From the NCBI GenBank assembly GCA_023410905.1, contig JAEYPL010000173.1:1-64000 (forward strand): DNA of 64,000 nucleotides. Direction: 5' to 3'. Made by a program: the position numbers and the translations under genes. The stretch is from Pseudomonadota bacterium. Lineage in GTDB: Bacteria; Pseudomonadota; Alphaproteobacteria; Rhizobiales; Hyphomicrobiaceae. The notes beneath the pieces were generated by a model, which was not told the DNA's origin, did not search any database, and saw nothing but the letters and a program-made list of their open reading frames with translations. Positions 52,564-61,163 of the stretch are shown here, one piece after another. How positions within the stretch are numbered: position 1 is the stretch's first letter; the number at the start of each line of letters is the position of its first letter.

Positions 52564-54912
52564 ATGCAGCAGCGAATCCCGGCCTTCTGCACGCAGTGCC
52601 GCTCGCGGTGTGGCTGCACAGCTCTGGTGGAGGACGGAAAACTTCTCGGCATCGAGCCGCTGGAGGGGCATCCGAGCGGCGAAAAGCTCTGTCCCAAGGG
52701 TAAGGCCGCGCCCGATCTGGTCTACCATCCGGATCGCATTCTTCATCCCATGCGACGCACCAATCCGAAGGGCGCGGCCGATCCTGGCTGGAAGCGCATA
52801 AGCTGGGATGAGGCACTCGACAAGATCGCGCGCAAGATGGGTGGGATCGCGCGCGATCATGGACCCGAGCAGGTGGCGTTCTCGGTCACGACGCCGAGCG
52901 GCTCGCATATGTCGGACTGCATTTCGTGGGTCGAGCGCTTCATCCGCGCGTTCGGCAGCCCGAATACGATCTACGCGACCGAGATCTGCAACTGGCACAA
53001 GGATTATGCGAGCCGCTTCACGTACGGCCACGACATTGGCACGCCGGATTTCGCCAACACGGATTGTATCCTGCTCTGGGGTAACAATCCCGCCGCGACA
53101 TGGCTCGCGCGCACGGCGGAGATTCAAAAGGGCCTGAAGCGCGGTGCGCGTATGATCGTCATCGATCCCAAGCCGACTGTCCTCGCGCGGCGCGCGACGC
53201 AGTGGCTGCAAGTGCGCCCCGGATCGGATCAGGCCGTGGCACTTGGGCTTCTGCATCTGCTCCTGCAGGATCCGCGTTTTGATGCGGACTACGCTTCGCG
53301 ATGGACGAATGGTCCGCTGCTCGTGCGTAGCGATACGGGGCGCTTCCTCAAGGAGAGTGATGTCGTTGCGGGCGGTCGCGACAGCGTGCTGCTCGCGCGC
53401 GCGTTCGATGGCAACGCCTTCGTCGCCTATGATCCAGCGCGCAGAACCTGGGAGGGAACAGGCAAGCCCGCACTTCACTGGCGAGGTGAGGTCGAGACCG
53501 TTCATGGCAAGATCACCTGCCGTTCGGCTTTCGATGAGATCGCCGAAGCTGTGTCCGAGATGACGCCCGAGCGCGTTTCGGAGCTGAGCGGCGTCTCGCC
53601 GCGCGATCTCGCGAAGGCCGCCGATATCCTCGCTGGCGCGAAGTCCGTGGCCTACTATGCGTGGAACGGCGTCGGCCAGAGCATCACCGCGACGCAGACC
53701 GATCGCGCGATGTCGATCCTCTATGCTCTCACCGGCAGCTACGGCCGCGCCGGCGGCAATGTGCCGGGGGGCGCCGCGGCGTTCGGCGATATCTCCGGCC
53801 GAGATCTCATTTCCGCGGAGCAGAGCGCCAAGGCGATTGGCCTCGCCGAGCGGCCGCTCGGTCCCGGCCTCAATGGATGGGTGACGGCACGCGACGTTTA
53901 CGGAGCCATCCTGAATGGCGCGCCTTATCCTGTGCGGGCGCTCGTCTCCTTCGGCACGAACGCACTCGTCTCACAGCCGGACGCCGAGCTCGGGCGCCGC
54001 GCGCTTGCCGCGCTCGACTTCCACGTGCATGCGGACTTCTTCGTCAATCCGACCGCCACCTATGCCGACATTCTGCTTCCTGCCGCGACATCGTGGGAGC
54101 GCGAAGGTTTGCGCACGGGCTTCGACGTGAGTCTGGATGGCATGCGCCTCGTGCAACTGCGCCCGCCGGTCATTGCGCCGCGCGGTGAGACGCGATCCGA
54201 TACGGATATCGTTCTCACACTCTCGGAGCGACTGGGTCTTGCTTCGAAGATGTTCGACCTCAGCGCTGATACTGGACACGACGCGGTGTTGAAACCGGCC
54301 GGCTTGAGCGTCGACAAGCTGCGCGCGCATCCCGCGGGGATCTGGCTCGACGGTTCTGTGCAACTCGGTGCGCATGAGACAGAGGTCGATGGTCACCCGC
54401 GAGGGTTCCCGACGCCGACCGGATTGATCGAGCTTTATTCGGAGCGTCTTGCCCAGGTTGGCCAGGAAGGCGTGCCGCGCATTGCTTCGAGTGATGCGCC
54501 TTCGCGCGACGCACGGTTTCCGCTCCTTCTCGGGAGCGCCAAGACGATCGCCTTCTGCCACAGCCAGCATCGGAATATCGCATCACTCCGGCGACTCATG
54601 CCCGATCCTGTGCTCGAGATTTCGCGCGCCGATGCAGATAGCCGCGCGATCGGACACGGCGACTGGGTGGAAGTGCGCACGCGCGGCGGAACGGTCGTCG
54701 CCAAGGCCGCCATTGTTGCGGGGCTCGTGCCCGGCGCTGTCTTCGGCCAGCACGGATGGTGGGCGAGGGGCGAAACCGGCACGCCGTATGATGCGGCGCA
54801 TCCGTTGGCCGCCAATGTGAACAATGCCATTGCGACCGACCGCGCGGATCCTGTCAGCGGATCGATCCCGCTGCGGTGCTCGGCGTGCGAAGTGGTCAAG
54901 CTCACGTCTTAG
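52564..54912 (+). CDS. Molybdopterin-dependent oxidoreductase (DMSO-reductase superfamily), stand-alone
   Basis: 782 aa from the ATG at 52564, which has GGAG 10 nt upstream; an ATG at 52540 adds 8 residues. The N-terminal 4Fe-4S motif C-x2-C-x3-C ... C is intact (FCTQCRSRCGC, then GEKLCPKGKAAP). A cysteine in ATEICNWHKDYASRF is the likely Mo/W ligand. Mo-bisMGD contacts (LLWGNNPAATW, SFGTNALVSQPD, ADILLPAATSWEREGLRTG) and the C-terminal GDWVEVRTRGGTVVAKA dinucleotide domain follow. No Tat signal and no electron-transfer or membrane subunit are nearby, so it is probably cytosolic. Substrate unknown. Confidence 0.88.
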   Translation: MQQRIPAFCTQCRSRCGCTALVEDGKLLGIEPLEGHPSGEKLCPKGKAAPDLVYHPDRILHPMRRTNPKGAADPGWKRISWDEALDKIARKMGGIARDHGPEQVAFSVTTPSGSHMSDCISWVERFIRAFGSPNTIYATEICNWHKDYASRFTYGHDIGTPDFANTDCILLWGNNPAATWLARTAEIQKGLKRGARMIVIDPKPTVLARRATQWLQVRPGSDQAVALGLLHLLLQDPRFDADYASRWTNGPLLVRSDTGRFLKESDVVAGGRDSVLLARAFDGNAFVAYDPARRTWEGTGKPALHWRGEVETVHGKITCRSAFDEIAEAVSEMTPERVSELSGVSPRDLAKAADILAGAKSVAYYAWNGVGQSITATQTDRAMSILYALTGSYGRAGGNVPGGAAAFGDISGRDLISAEQSAKAIGLAERPLGPGLNGWVTARDVYGAILNGAPYPVRALVSFGTNALVSQPDAELGRRALAALDFHVHADFFVNPTATYADILLPAATSWEREGLRTGFDVSLDGMRLVQLRPPVIAPRGETRSDTDIVLTLSERLGLASKMFDLSADTGHDAVLKPAGLSVDKLRAHPAGIWLDGSVQLGAHETEVDGHPRGFPTPTGLIELYSERLAQVGQEGVPRIASSDAPSRDARFPLLLGSAKTIAFCHSQHRNIASLRRLMPDPVLEISRADADSRAIGHGDWVEVRTRGGTVVAKAAIVAGLVPGAVFGQHGWWARGETGTPYDAAHPLAANVNNAIATDRADPVSGSIPLRCSACEVVKLTS

Positions 54913-54915
54913 CAT

Positions 54916-54950
54916 CGACGACCGCTGCGTGATGAGCGCAGCGATCGTCG
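54916..54950. terminator. Strong stem-loop between convergent molybdo-oxidoreductase and binding-protein genes
   Basis: CGACGA-C-CGCTGCG (54916-54929) pairs with CGCAGCG-A-TCGTCG (54937-54950) with a single C/A mismatch over a 7-nt loop. It fills the 48-bp gap between two convergent stops, so it very likely acts as a bidirectional terminator or 3'-end stabiliser. No T-tract is present. Confidence 0.6.
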
Positions 54951-54960
54951 TGATCACGTA

Positions 54961-56187
54961 TCAGTTCTTCGCCGCCAGCTTGCAGCCGCCCTGATCGAGC
55001 GGGCGGAAGGCCTGCTCGGCCGGAATTGTGCGAATGAGCTTGTAGTAGTCCCAGGGGCCCTTCGATTCGGCCGGGCTCTTGACCTCGAAGAGATACATGT
55101 CGTGCATCTTGCGCCCGTCGATTCGGACGGAGCTCTTGCCGAACAGCGGATCGTCGGTCGGCAGCTCCTTCATCTTCGCGACAACCTTGTCGCCGGGCTC
55201 ATCCGTTCCGAGCGCCTGCACGGCCTTGAGGTAGTGGATGATGCTTGAATAGAAGCCGGCCTGCGCCATCGTCGGGCGGCGGTTCTTGAAGCGATCACCC
55301 CAACGCTTCGACCAGGCGCGCGATGCCTCGGTCCGGTCCCAATAGAAAGCGCTGGTGAGCTGCAGGCCCTGCGCCGTTTCGAGGCCGAGGCTGTGGATGT
55401 CCGAGATGAAGACGAGGAGGCCGGCAAGCTTCTGCCCGCCTTTCACGACGCCGAATTCCGCCGCCTGTTTGATCGAGTTGATCGTATCGCCGCCGGCATT
55501 GGCAAAGCCGACGATCTTCGCCTTCGAGGCCTGTGCCTGCACAATGAAGGATGAGAGATCCGAGGTGTTGATCGGATGGCGGACGCTGCCGAGGACCTTG
55601 CCGCCCGACTTCGTCACGACCGCGCTGACGTCGCGTTCGAGTGCGTGGCCGAAGGCGTAATCGGCGGTGACGAAGTACCAGGTGTCGCCGCCGGCTTGCA
55701 CCACGGCGCTGCCTGTGCCGTTCGCGAGCGCGTAGGTGTCGTACACCCAATGAATGGTGTTGGCGTTGCAGAGCTTGCCGGTGATATCGGACGAGGCCGG
55801 ATCGGAAGCGAGAAAGACCTTGTTCTTGGTAGCAACAAGTGACTGGATCGCCAGGCTGACCGCCGATGACGATGCGCCGGCAATCATGTCCACGCCGTCT
55901 ACATCGAACCAGCGACTGCCGACCGTGACGCCGATGTCAGCTTTGTTCTGAGTGTCGGCGTAGACGAGCTCGATCTTCTTGCCGAGCACGGTCCCGCCGA
56001 AATCCTCGACGGCCATGCGGGCTGCTTCGACGGCACCCATGCCGTTGATATCGGCGTAGATGCTGTTCATGTCCGTGAGCACGCCGATCCTCACGACGTC
56101 TCCGGAGATTTGCGCGTTAGCAGGGGCGGCCGCGAGGGCCAAGGACAGCGCAGTCGCGCTGCCGACAAGCAAACGTGTCAGCGACAT
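54961..56187 (-). CDS. Periplasmic substrate-binding protein of a branched-chain-type ABC importer (orphan)
   Basis: 408-aa precursor with a Sec signal peptide (SLTRLLVGSATALSLALAAAPANAQ). Peripla_BP_6 features: VVRIGVLTDMNSIYADINGMGAVEAARMAVEDFGG, VDMIAGASSSAVSLAIQSLV and WYFVTADYAFGHALERDV. The ATG at 56187 is chosen (GGAGG 9 nt upstream) over a preceding TTG. It has no adjacent permease or ATPase. It follows the cupin and Rieske genes on the same strand, so it may bind their substrate and may supply importer system 2, which lacks a binding protein. Confidence 0.9.
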   Translation of the reverse strand: MSLTRLLVGSATALSLALAAAPANAQISGDVVRIGVLTDMNSIYADINGMGAVEAARMAVEDFGGTVLGKKIELVYADTQNKADIGVTVGSRWFDVDGVDMIAGASSSAVSLAIQSLVATKNKVFLASDPASSDITGKLCNANTIHWVYDTYALANGTGSAVVQAGGDTWYFVTADYAFGHALERDVSAVVTKSGGKVLGSVRHPINTSDLSSFIVQAQASKAKIVGFANAGGDTINSIKQAAEFGVVKGGQKLAGLLVFISDIHSLGLETAQGLQLTSAFYWDRTEASRAWSKRWGDRFKNRRPTMAQAGFYSSIIHYLKAVQALGTDEPGDKVVAKMKELPTDDPLFGKSSVRIDGRKMHDMYLFEVKSPAESKGPWDYYKLIRTIPAEQAFRPLDQGGCKLAAKN

Positions 56188-56358
56188 CAAAATTATCCTC
56201 CCAGGTTCTAGTTATTGGCGTCGTGCGGTGCAGCGCGTGCTTCCGGATGGCGGATGCTTGCGCTGTCAGCAGAGCGTCGGAGTGCTCGTTGGCCTCCGTT
56301 GTGGCGTATTCAATATTACCGTCAGGGGCTTGGCAACTGGGCTGCCGGGGGCCGGAAG

Positions 56359-56754
56359 CTACTCGCCTCGCGGCAGCCAGCGCCGCGGCGTCTCCCGCTT
56401 GTCGTCATAGGCTGCTTCGAACACGGGGGAGGCGAGTATGGCCTGAACGCGCAAGATGCCCGTGCCCGTATTGTGAAAGCCGTGCTTGCGGCCGGCGGGA
56501 ATGACAGCCGACTGGCCAGCCGTGAGGCGGCGCCGCTCGTCATCGAGCCATACCTCTGCCTCGCCTTCGAGGACGGTCAGTATTTCCTCGACGGCATGGA
56601 GATGCGCCGGCGCGCCGAGGCCCGGATCGCACCATTGCTCGAACACGGCAAGCTGCGACGCGCCGTTGGCAGCGGACGCTACCATGCGCGTGAGCACACC
56701 CGGCCGCCACTCGTCCTTGGGCTGGCTCGCATGGTCGATGGTCGTCATGGGCAT
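56359..56754 (-). CDS. Cupin-domain protein
   Basis: 131-aa single-domain cupin. Motif 1 is PAHLHAVEEILTVLEGEAEVWLDD (H-x-H, E) and motif 2 is SAVIPAGRKHGFHNTG (H), giving the usual three-His, one-Glu metal site, so metal binding is likely. Such small cupins act as dioxygenases, isomerases or sensors. It lies 42 bp after the Rieske oxygenase gene on the same strand and probably takes part in the same pathway. Confidence 0.83.
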   Translation of the reverse strand: MPMTTIDHASQPKDEWRPGVLTRMVASAANGASQLAVFEQWCDPGLGAPAHLHAVEEILTVLEGEAEVWLDDERRRLTAGQSAVIPAGRKHGFHNTGTGILRVQAILASPVFEAAYDDKRETPRRWLPRGE

Positions 56755-56796
56755 GCGCGAGCTCCATGCATTGGGCGTGGATGATGTCGCTCAGGT

Positions 56797-57957
56797 TCAC
56801 TTCGCGGCGACGAGGCCGTCGAACGCGCGCCTGAAGCCGCCGGTCTTCTCCGCGAGATACTGCGCGAAGTCGTAGTTCGGGCGCTCGAGATGGCTCAGAT
56901 GACCTGCGCGAGCCGCGCCCGCAGAGACGCCGCGATAAACGCGCTCCGTGCAGCCGCGATCCTCGACATTGACTTTGTCGAGCAGGGTCTTGAGCTGCGC
57001 GAAGCTTGCCTGCGCGTCGGGCGAGCTGACGAAGTCCGGCGACATGCCGCCGCCGAAGATCATGTGCACCTGACCGACGCCGTGCGGATGCAGCGAGAGA
57101 TACCAGAAGTAGCCGGGCGTCAGCGTCACGAGCATGCTCGGATACACGGCGAGCAGGAAAGTGGTGCGGCGGCGGTCGCCCTGCATACGCGTGTTGTTTG
57201 GATGGGCGAGCGCTATCTTGAGCGTGCCGTCCTTCAGGATGGTGTGATAGTTGAACGTCGGCAGGCCCGGCGGGCAGTCCATTTCATCGAGCTTCGAGAG
57301 GCCGCCGATCGTGCCCGCATGACACATCGGCAGGTGATAGCTCTCCATGAAATTCTCGGCGAGGATCTTCCAGTTCGTGTCCCAGACGTGGGTCTCGCGG
57401 AAGGTCTCGGTGTATGTTTCCATGGCGAAGTCGTCGATGAGACCTTGCACCTCGGAGAGATGCTCGGCGACGGGCGGCAGCTCCGGATTGAGCGTGACCA
57501 TGATCCAGCCGAGCCACTCCTCGCACCGCACTGCCGGCAGCCGATAGTGCTCGGCGCAGAAGTCGCGATTGAGCTGCATGGCCGGCGCGGCCCGCAGCGT
57601 GCCGTCGAGATTGTACGTCCAGGCGTGATACGGGCAGACGATCGCGCGCTTATTGCCGGACCCTTCGAGCAGCGTCGACATGCGGTGGAGGCAGACGTTC
57701 GACATGGCGCGCAGCTTGCCGTCGCCGTCGCGAATGACGAAGATCGGCTGGCCCGCAAGCTCGTACGTGAGGTAGTCGCCGGGCTTCTTGAGTGCATCGG
57801 CGCGGCCGACCGTCACCCACTCCTTGGCGAATACATCCTTGATCTCGCGATCCAGGAATTCCGAGCTCGTATAGACGCTCGGCGGCATGGCCCGCGCCCG
57901 CTCGAAGGGCTCGCTGACATTGGCGATCAGCTCTCTCACGGGAGGTGACACGGTCAT
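56797..57957 (-). CDS. Rieske [2Fe-2S] aromatic-ring-hydroxylating-type oxygenase, alpha subunit
   Basis: 386 aa from the ATG at 57957 (a TTG 57 nt upstream is less likely). The Rieske cluster ligands are C89-x-H91 and C108-x2-H111 (NVCLHRMSTLLEG, VCPYHAWTYN). The catalytic domain has the mononuclear iron motif NWKILAENFMESYHLPMCH. The overall type resembles choline/glycine-betaine/carnitine monooxygenases as much as ring-hydroxylating dioxygenases. No reductase, ferredoxin or beta subunit is adjacent, so electron donors must come from elsewhere. Confidence 0.88.
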   Translation of the reverse strand: MTVSPPVRELIANVSEPFERARAMPPSVYTSSEFLDREIKDVFAKEWVTVGRADALKKPGDYLTYELAGQPIFVIRDGDGKLRAMSNVCLHRMSTLLEGSGNKRAIVCPYHAWTYNLDGTLRAAPAMQLNRDFCAEHYRLPAVRCEEWLGWIMVTLNPELPPVAEHLSEVQGLIDDFAMETYTETFRETHVWDTNWKILAENFMESYHLPMCHAGTIGGLSKLDEMDCPPGLPTFNYHTILKDGTLKIALAHPNNTRMQGDRRRTTFLLAVYPSMLVTLTPGYFWYLSLHPHGVGQVHMIFGGGMSPDFVSSPDAQASFAQLKTLLDKVNVEDRGCTERVYRGVSAGAARAGHLSHLERPNYDFAQYLAEKTGGFRRAFDGLVAAK

Positions 57958-58047
57958 GCGGTTCAGGCCCCTCGTTTCGACCCGGAACGGGTTCGCGAGG
58001 CCTGACGGTATCAAGCTGGACGGGCCGCCACAATTCCTATCGAAGGC

Positions 58048-58428
58048 TCAGGGATCGGCAGGCGTCTTGACGGCTCGTTGCTCGTCGCTCAGGCCGACCA
58101 GCGGATCGCGTCCTTCGAAGCGGTCACGGTAAAGCGTCGCTTGAACCAGGAACATGAACGTCACCGGCGTTGTCGTCGTAACGAATATGCCGATGAGGAT
58201 CTCATGAACGACCGGGCGCGTCTCGCCGACGGAGAAATAGATCATCGATGCAGCCAGAATGCTGAACAGGCCGAGTGTCGTGCCGAGCGTGGGCGCATGG
58301 ATCCGCTCGTAGAACGTCTTGAAGCGCAGCAACCCGATCGAGCCGATCAGAGCGAGGCCGGAGCCGAGCAGGAGCAGCATCGACGTCAGAATGGCCGCCC
58401 ACAGTGGCAGCTCCTCGAGCGTGCTCAT
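58048..58428 (-). CDS. mrpG: Na+(K+)/H+ antiporter subunit G (MrpG/PhaG)
   Basis: 126 aa with three transmembrane segments. The SIGLLRFKTFYERIHAPTLGTTLG signature after TM1 is diagnostic for MrpG. The last gene of the Mrp operon, overlapping mrpF by 4 nt. The Mrp complex is a multi-subunit secondary antiporter at the inner membrane used for pH and cation homeostasis. A Rieske gene follows 90 bp downstream on the same strand but is functionally separate. Confidence 0.93.
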   Translation of the reverse strand: MSTLEELPLWAAILTSMLLLLGSGLALIGSIGLLRFKTFYERIHAPTLGTTLGLFSILAASMIYFSVGETRPVVHEILIGIFVTTTTPVTFMFLVQATLYRDRFEGRDPLVGLSDEQRAVKTPADP

Positions 58429-58706
58429 TCGATGACCTCGCCACGCATGAGGAACTTTGCCATGGCTACCGTCGCAACGAAGCCGAGCAGGCCGATGGCA
58501 AGGGCCACTTCGAAATAGAGTGTGGTGCCGGAGCCGATGCCGAAGACGAGGAGCAGAAGCATGGCATTGACGTAGAGCGTATCCATGCCGAGCACGCGGT
58601 CCTGGGCTCGTGGTCCTCGCAGGATGCGGAAGGCGGCAGCGGCCATCGCCAGCGTCAGAAAGCCTTTGGATATGGTGAGCGCCGCGGTCAGGATCATTCC
58701 GCTCAT
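58425..58706 (-). CDS. mrpF: Na+(K+)/H+ antiporter subunit F (MrpF/PhaF)
   Basis: 93 aa, three transmembrane segments, with the RILRGPRAQDRVLGMDTLYVNAMLLLLVFG motif of MrpF. It overlaps mrpE and mrpG by 4 nt each (ATGA). Small hydrophobic structural subunit of the Mrp complex. Confidence 0.92.
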   Translation of the reverse strand: MSGMILTAALTISKGFLTLAMAAAAFRILRGPRAQDRVLGMDTLYVNAMLLLLVFGIGSGTTLYFEVALAIGLLGFVATVAMAKFLMRGEVIE

Positions 58707-59188
58707 TCGAAGATCTCCTTCAACAGGCCCTCGTAGCGGACCTTGATGATCTCGCCCCAGTCGTCGTCATCGGCGAGGTCGAGAACGTGGATGATGAGCA
58801 CGTTGCCGGCCGGATCATAGGCGACCCAGCTCGTTCCCGGCGTGGCGGTGATGATGCACGCGAGGACGGCGAGGCTGTAGTGAGAGCGCACGTTGAGCTG
58901 GATGCGAACGAAGCCCGGTGTGCGCTCGCGCTTGTCCTTGAGAACAAGGCGCGCGACGCGCATGTTCGACCGGATCATATCGACGAAGACTTCGAGGCCG
59001 AGCCGCATGATGATCCACAGCCGCCTGAAGAGCAGCGGCGGTGCATCGAGGCGCACCAGGATCCAGGATCCGGCAATGGCGACCGCACCGCCAAGGAGGA
59101 TCTGCGCGACGGAAAAGCTTTCGTTGAGCAGCAGCCATGTGCCCAGCAACATCGCGGAAATGACGGGAAATGGCAGCCATCGGCTCAT
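58703..59188 (-). CDS. mrpE: Na+(K+)/H+ antiporter subunit E (MrpE/PhaE)
   Basis: 161 aa. Two N-terminal hydrophobic segments, then a cytoplasmic domain with VDMIRSNMRVARLVL and the conserved CIITATPGTSWVAYDPAGNVLIIHVLD block typical of MrpE. Overlaps mrpD and mrpF by 4 nt each. Confidence 0.92.
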   Translation of the reverse strand: MSRWLPFPVISAMLLGTWLLLNESFSVAQILLGGAVAIAGSWILVRLDAPPLLFRRLWIIMRLGLEVFVDMIRSNMRVARLVLKDKRERTPGFVRIQLNVRSHYSLAVLACIITATPGTSWVAYDPAGNVLIIHVLDLADDDDWGEIIKVRYEGLLKEIFE

Positions 59189-60822
59189 GGCGTGACCTCC
59201 CCTGGCGCGGGCACGGTTGGCGTTATCGCCTGCACGGCGCCGATGTATGGCCGGCCCAGCTCCAGCCCGCTGGCCGTCGCCTGCATGAAGCGCATGACAG
59301 GCCCGGCCTGTACGGTGAGTGCGACGCAGAGAAAGAGAAGGATGGCAACCGCGCCGAGCTCAACACTGCGGACCTGCGGCAGCTCGCGCTCGGAGAATGT
59401 CCAGAACGTGCGGATGCCTGCGCGGGTCATGGCAACGATCGTCGCGAGGCCAGAGATCAGAATGACGGCGAGCAGTGTCCAGCCTTGCAGAGAAATGGTG
59501 GCGCCGCCTGTGAGCCAGTGCTGATCGAGCAGGCTGTTCAGAATAGCGAACTTCGCGATGAAGCCTGAGAGCGGCGGTAAGCCGGAGAGCAGCAGCGCGC
59601 AGGCGAGAAACGCGACGCCGAGCACGGCCAGCAGCGCGGGGATCGCGACGCCCACCACCTCCGCCTCGTCGAATTCTCCCTCTTCCTCCGCGCCGTAGGC
59701 TTCCAATGTTACGGCCAGAACGTCATCGGCGGGCGTTCGGCCGCGCTCCACGAGCTCGATGAGGAGGAAGAATGCGGCGACCGTCAGCGTGGAGCTGACA
59801 AGGTAGTACAACGCTGCGGTGGTCATGCCGGTGCCGCCAAGCCCGATAGCGGCCAGCATCGTCCCGGAGGAGACCAGGACGCTGTAACCCGCGAGGCGGC
59901 CCATATCCTGCGATGCCAGCATGCCGATCGCGGCGAAACACATGGTCGCGATGCCGATCGCGAACAGCCAGCCCTCGGCGTAGAAAATTGACGCGCCGCC
60001 TGCGGCCTCGGCCGTTATCGATCCAAGGCGGAGAATGACGTAGAAGCCGACCTTGGTCATAACCGCGAAGAGTGCCGCCACCGGCGCACTTGCCGCCGCA
60101 TAGAGCGTCGGCAGCCAGAAGCCGAGCGGCCACGCCGCGGCCTTGATGAGGAAGGCGATGCCAAGGATGGCCGCGCCGATCTCCATCAACCGTCGCTCGG
60201 AAGGATCGAGGAGCGGGATACGTTCGGCGAGTGCCGCCATGTTGAGCGTGCCGGCGGTGCCGTAGATCAAGCTGACGCCGATGAGGAAGAGCGTGGCCGA
60301 GGCGAGATTGACCACGATGTAGTGGAGGCTCGCGCTGACACGCGCACGTCCCGAACCGTGAAGTGCCAATCCGTACGACGCGGCGAGCAGAACTTCGAAA
60401 AAGACGAAGAGATTGAACAGGTCACCGGTCAGGAAGGCGCCGTTCAGTCCCATGAGGAGGAACTGGAAGAGCGGATGGAAGAAGCTGCCCGCGCGGTGCC
60501 AGGAGGCCAACGCGAAGAGAAGGGCCGCACAGCCAAGCGTCGCCGTGAGCACCAGCATCAAGGCCGCGAGACGGTCGGCGACAAGCACGATGCCGAAGCT
60601 CGCCGGCCAGTTGCCGAGGAGGTAGACCTTGACGGTCTGTGCCGGCTCCGGCGCCGTGCTCGAGATGAGAAGCGTGATGGCAACCGCGAGCAACGACAGC
60701 GTCGAGAGGATGCTGATCGCGGCAATGGCCTCGCGGCGGCGGCCGTCGAGCAGCAGCATGAGCCCGCCGGCAATCAGCGGGATGATGATCGGCGCGATGA
60801 TCAGGTGGTCGGCGAGTCTCAC
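59185..60822 (-). CDS. mrpD: Na+(K+)/H+ antiporter subunit D (MrpD/PhaD)
   Basis: 545 aa with about 14 transmembrane segments, homologous to the proton-pumping subunits NuoM/NuoN of complex I. The key features are the LFVFFEVLLAASYGL helix with its glutamate, the broken-helix lysine region ILGIAFLIKAAAWPLGFWLPTLYAAASAPVAALFAVMTKVG, and SGLPPLSGFIAKFAIL. A short acidic insertion (AEEEGEFDEAEVV) lies in a loop near residue 375. Overlaps mrpC and mrpE by 4 nt. Confidence 0.94.
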   Translation of the reverse strand: MRLADHLIIAPIIIPLIAGGLMLLLDGRRREAIAAISILSTLSLLAVAITLLISSTAPEPAQTVKVYLLGNWPASFGIVLVADRLAALMLVLTATLGCAALLFALASWHRAGSFFHPLFQFLLMGLNGAFLTGDLFNLFVFFEVLLAASYGLALHGSGRARVSASLHYIVVNLASATLFLIGVSLIYGTAGTLNMAALAERIPLLDPSERRLMEIGAAILGIAFLIKAAAWPLGFWLPTLYAAASAPVAALFAVMTKVGFYVILRLGSITAEAAGGASIFYAEGWLFAIGIATMCFAAIGMLASQDMGRLAGYSVLVSSGTMLAAIGLGGTGMTTAALYYLVSSTLTVAAFFLLIELVERGRTPADDVLAVTLEAYGAEEEGEFDEAEVVGVAIPALLAVLGVAFLACALLLSGLPPLSGFIAKFAILNSLLDQHWLTGGATISLQGWTLLAVILISGLATIVAMTRAGIRTFWTFSERELPQVRSVELGAVAILLFLCVALTVQAGPVMRFMQATASGLELGRPYIGAVQAITPTVPAPGEVTP

Positions 60823-61163
60823 GATTCCCGCTCCACACTATCGACGTGATCGCTGCCGGAGAGCCCCCGCGCGACGAGTATGACCACCAGAAACAGGGCG
60901 GTCATTGCGAAGCTGATGACAATCGCGGTGAGCACGAGTGCCTGCGGCAATGGGTCGACGTAGCGGGCGAGATTGCCGGTTTGCGATGGATCGAGCACAG
61001 GTGGTGCGCCGACCCGTAGCCGCCCCATGCCGAAGATGAAGAGATTGACCGCGTAGGACAGGAGCGACAGCCCGATGATCACTTGAAAGGTGCGCGGCCG
61101 CAGTAGCAGCCAAATGCCTGATCCGGCCAGAACACCGATGGTAAGGGCGATGACGAGCTCCAT
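60819..61163 (-). CDS. mrpC: Na+(K+)/H+ antiporter subunit C (MrpC/PhaC)
   Basis: 114 aa, NuoK-like with three transmembrane segments: IGVLAGSGIWLLLRPRTFQVIIGLSLLSYAVNLFIFGMG and DPLPQALVLTAIVISFAMTALFLVV, both diagnostic. The start at 61163 overlaps the mrpAB stop by 1 nt (TGATG); the frame stays open upstream, but those residues are not hydrophobic or conserved. Confidence 0.94.
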   Translation of the reverse strand: MELVIALTIGVLAGSGIWLLLRPRTFQVIIGLSLLSYAVNLFIFGMGRLRVGAPPVLDPSQTGNLARYVDPLPQALVLTAIVISFAMTALFLVVILVARGLSGSDHVDSVERES

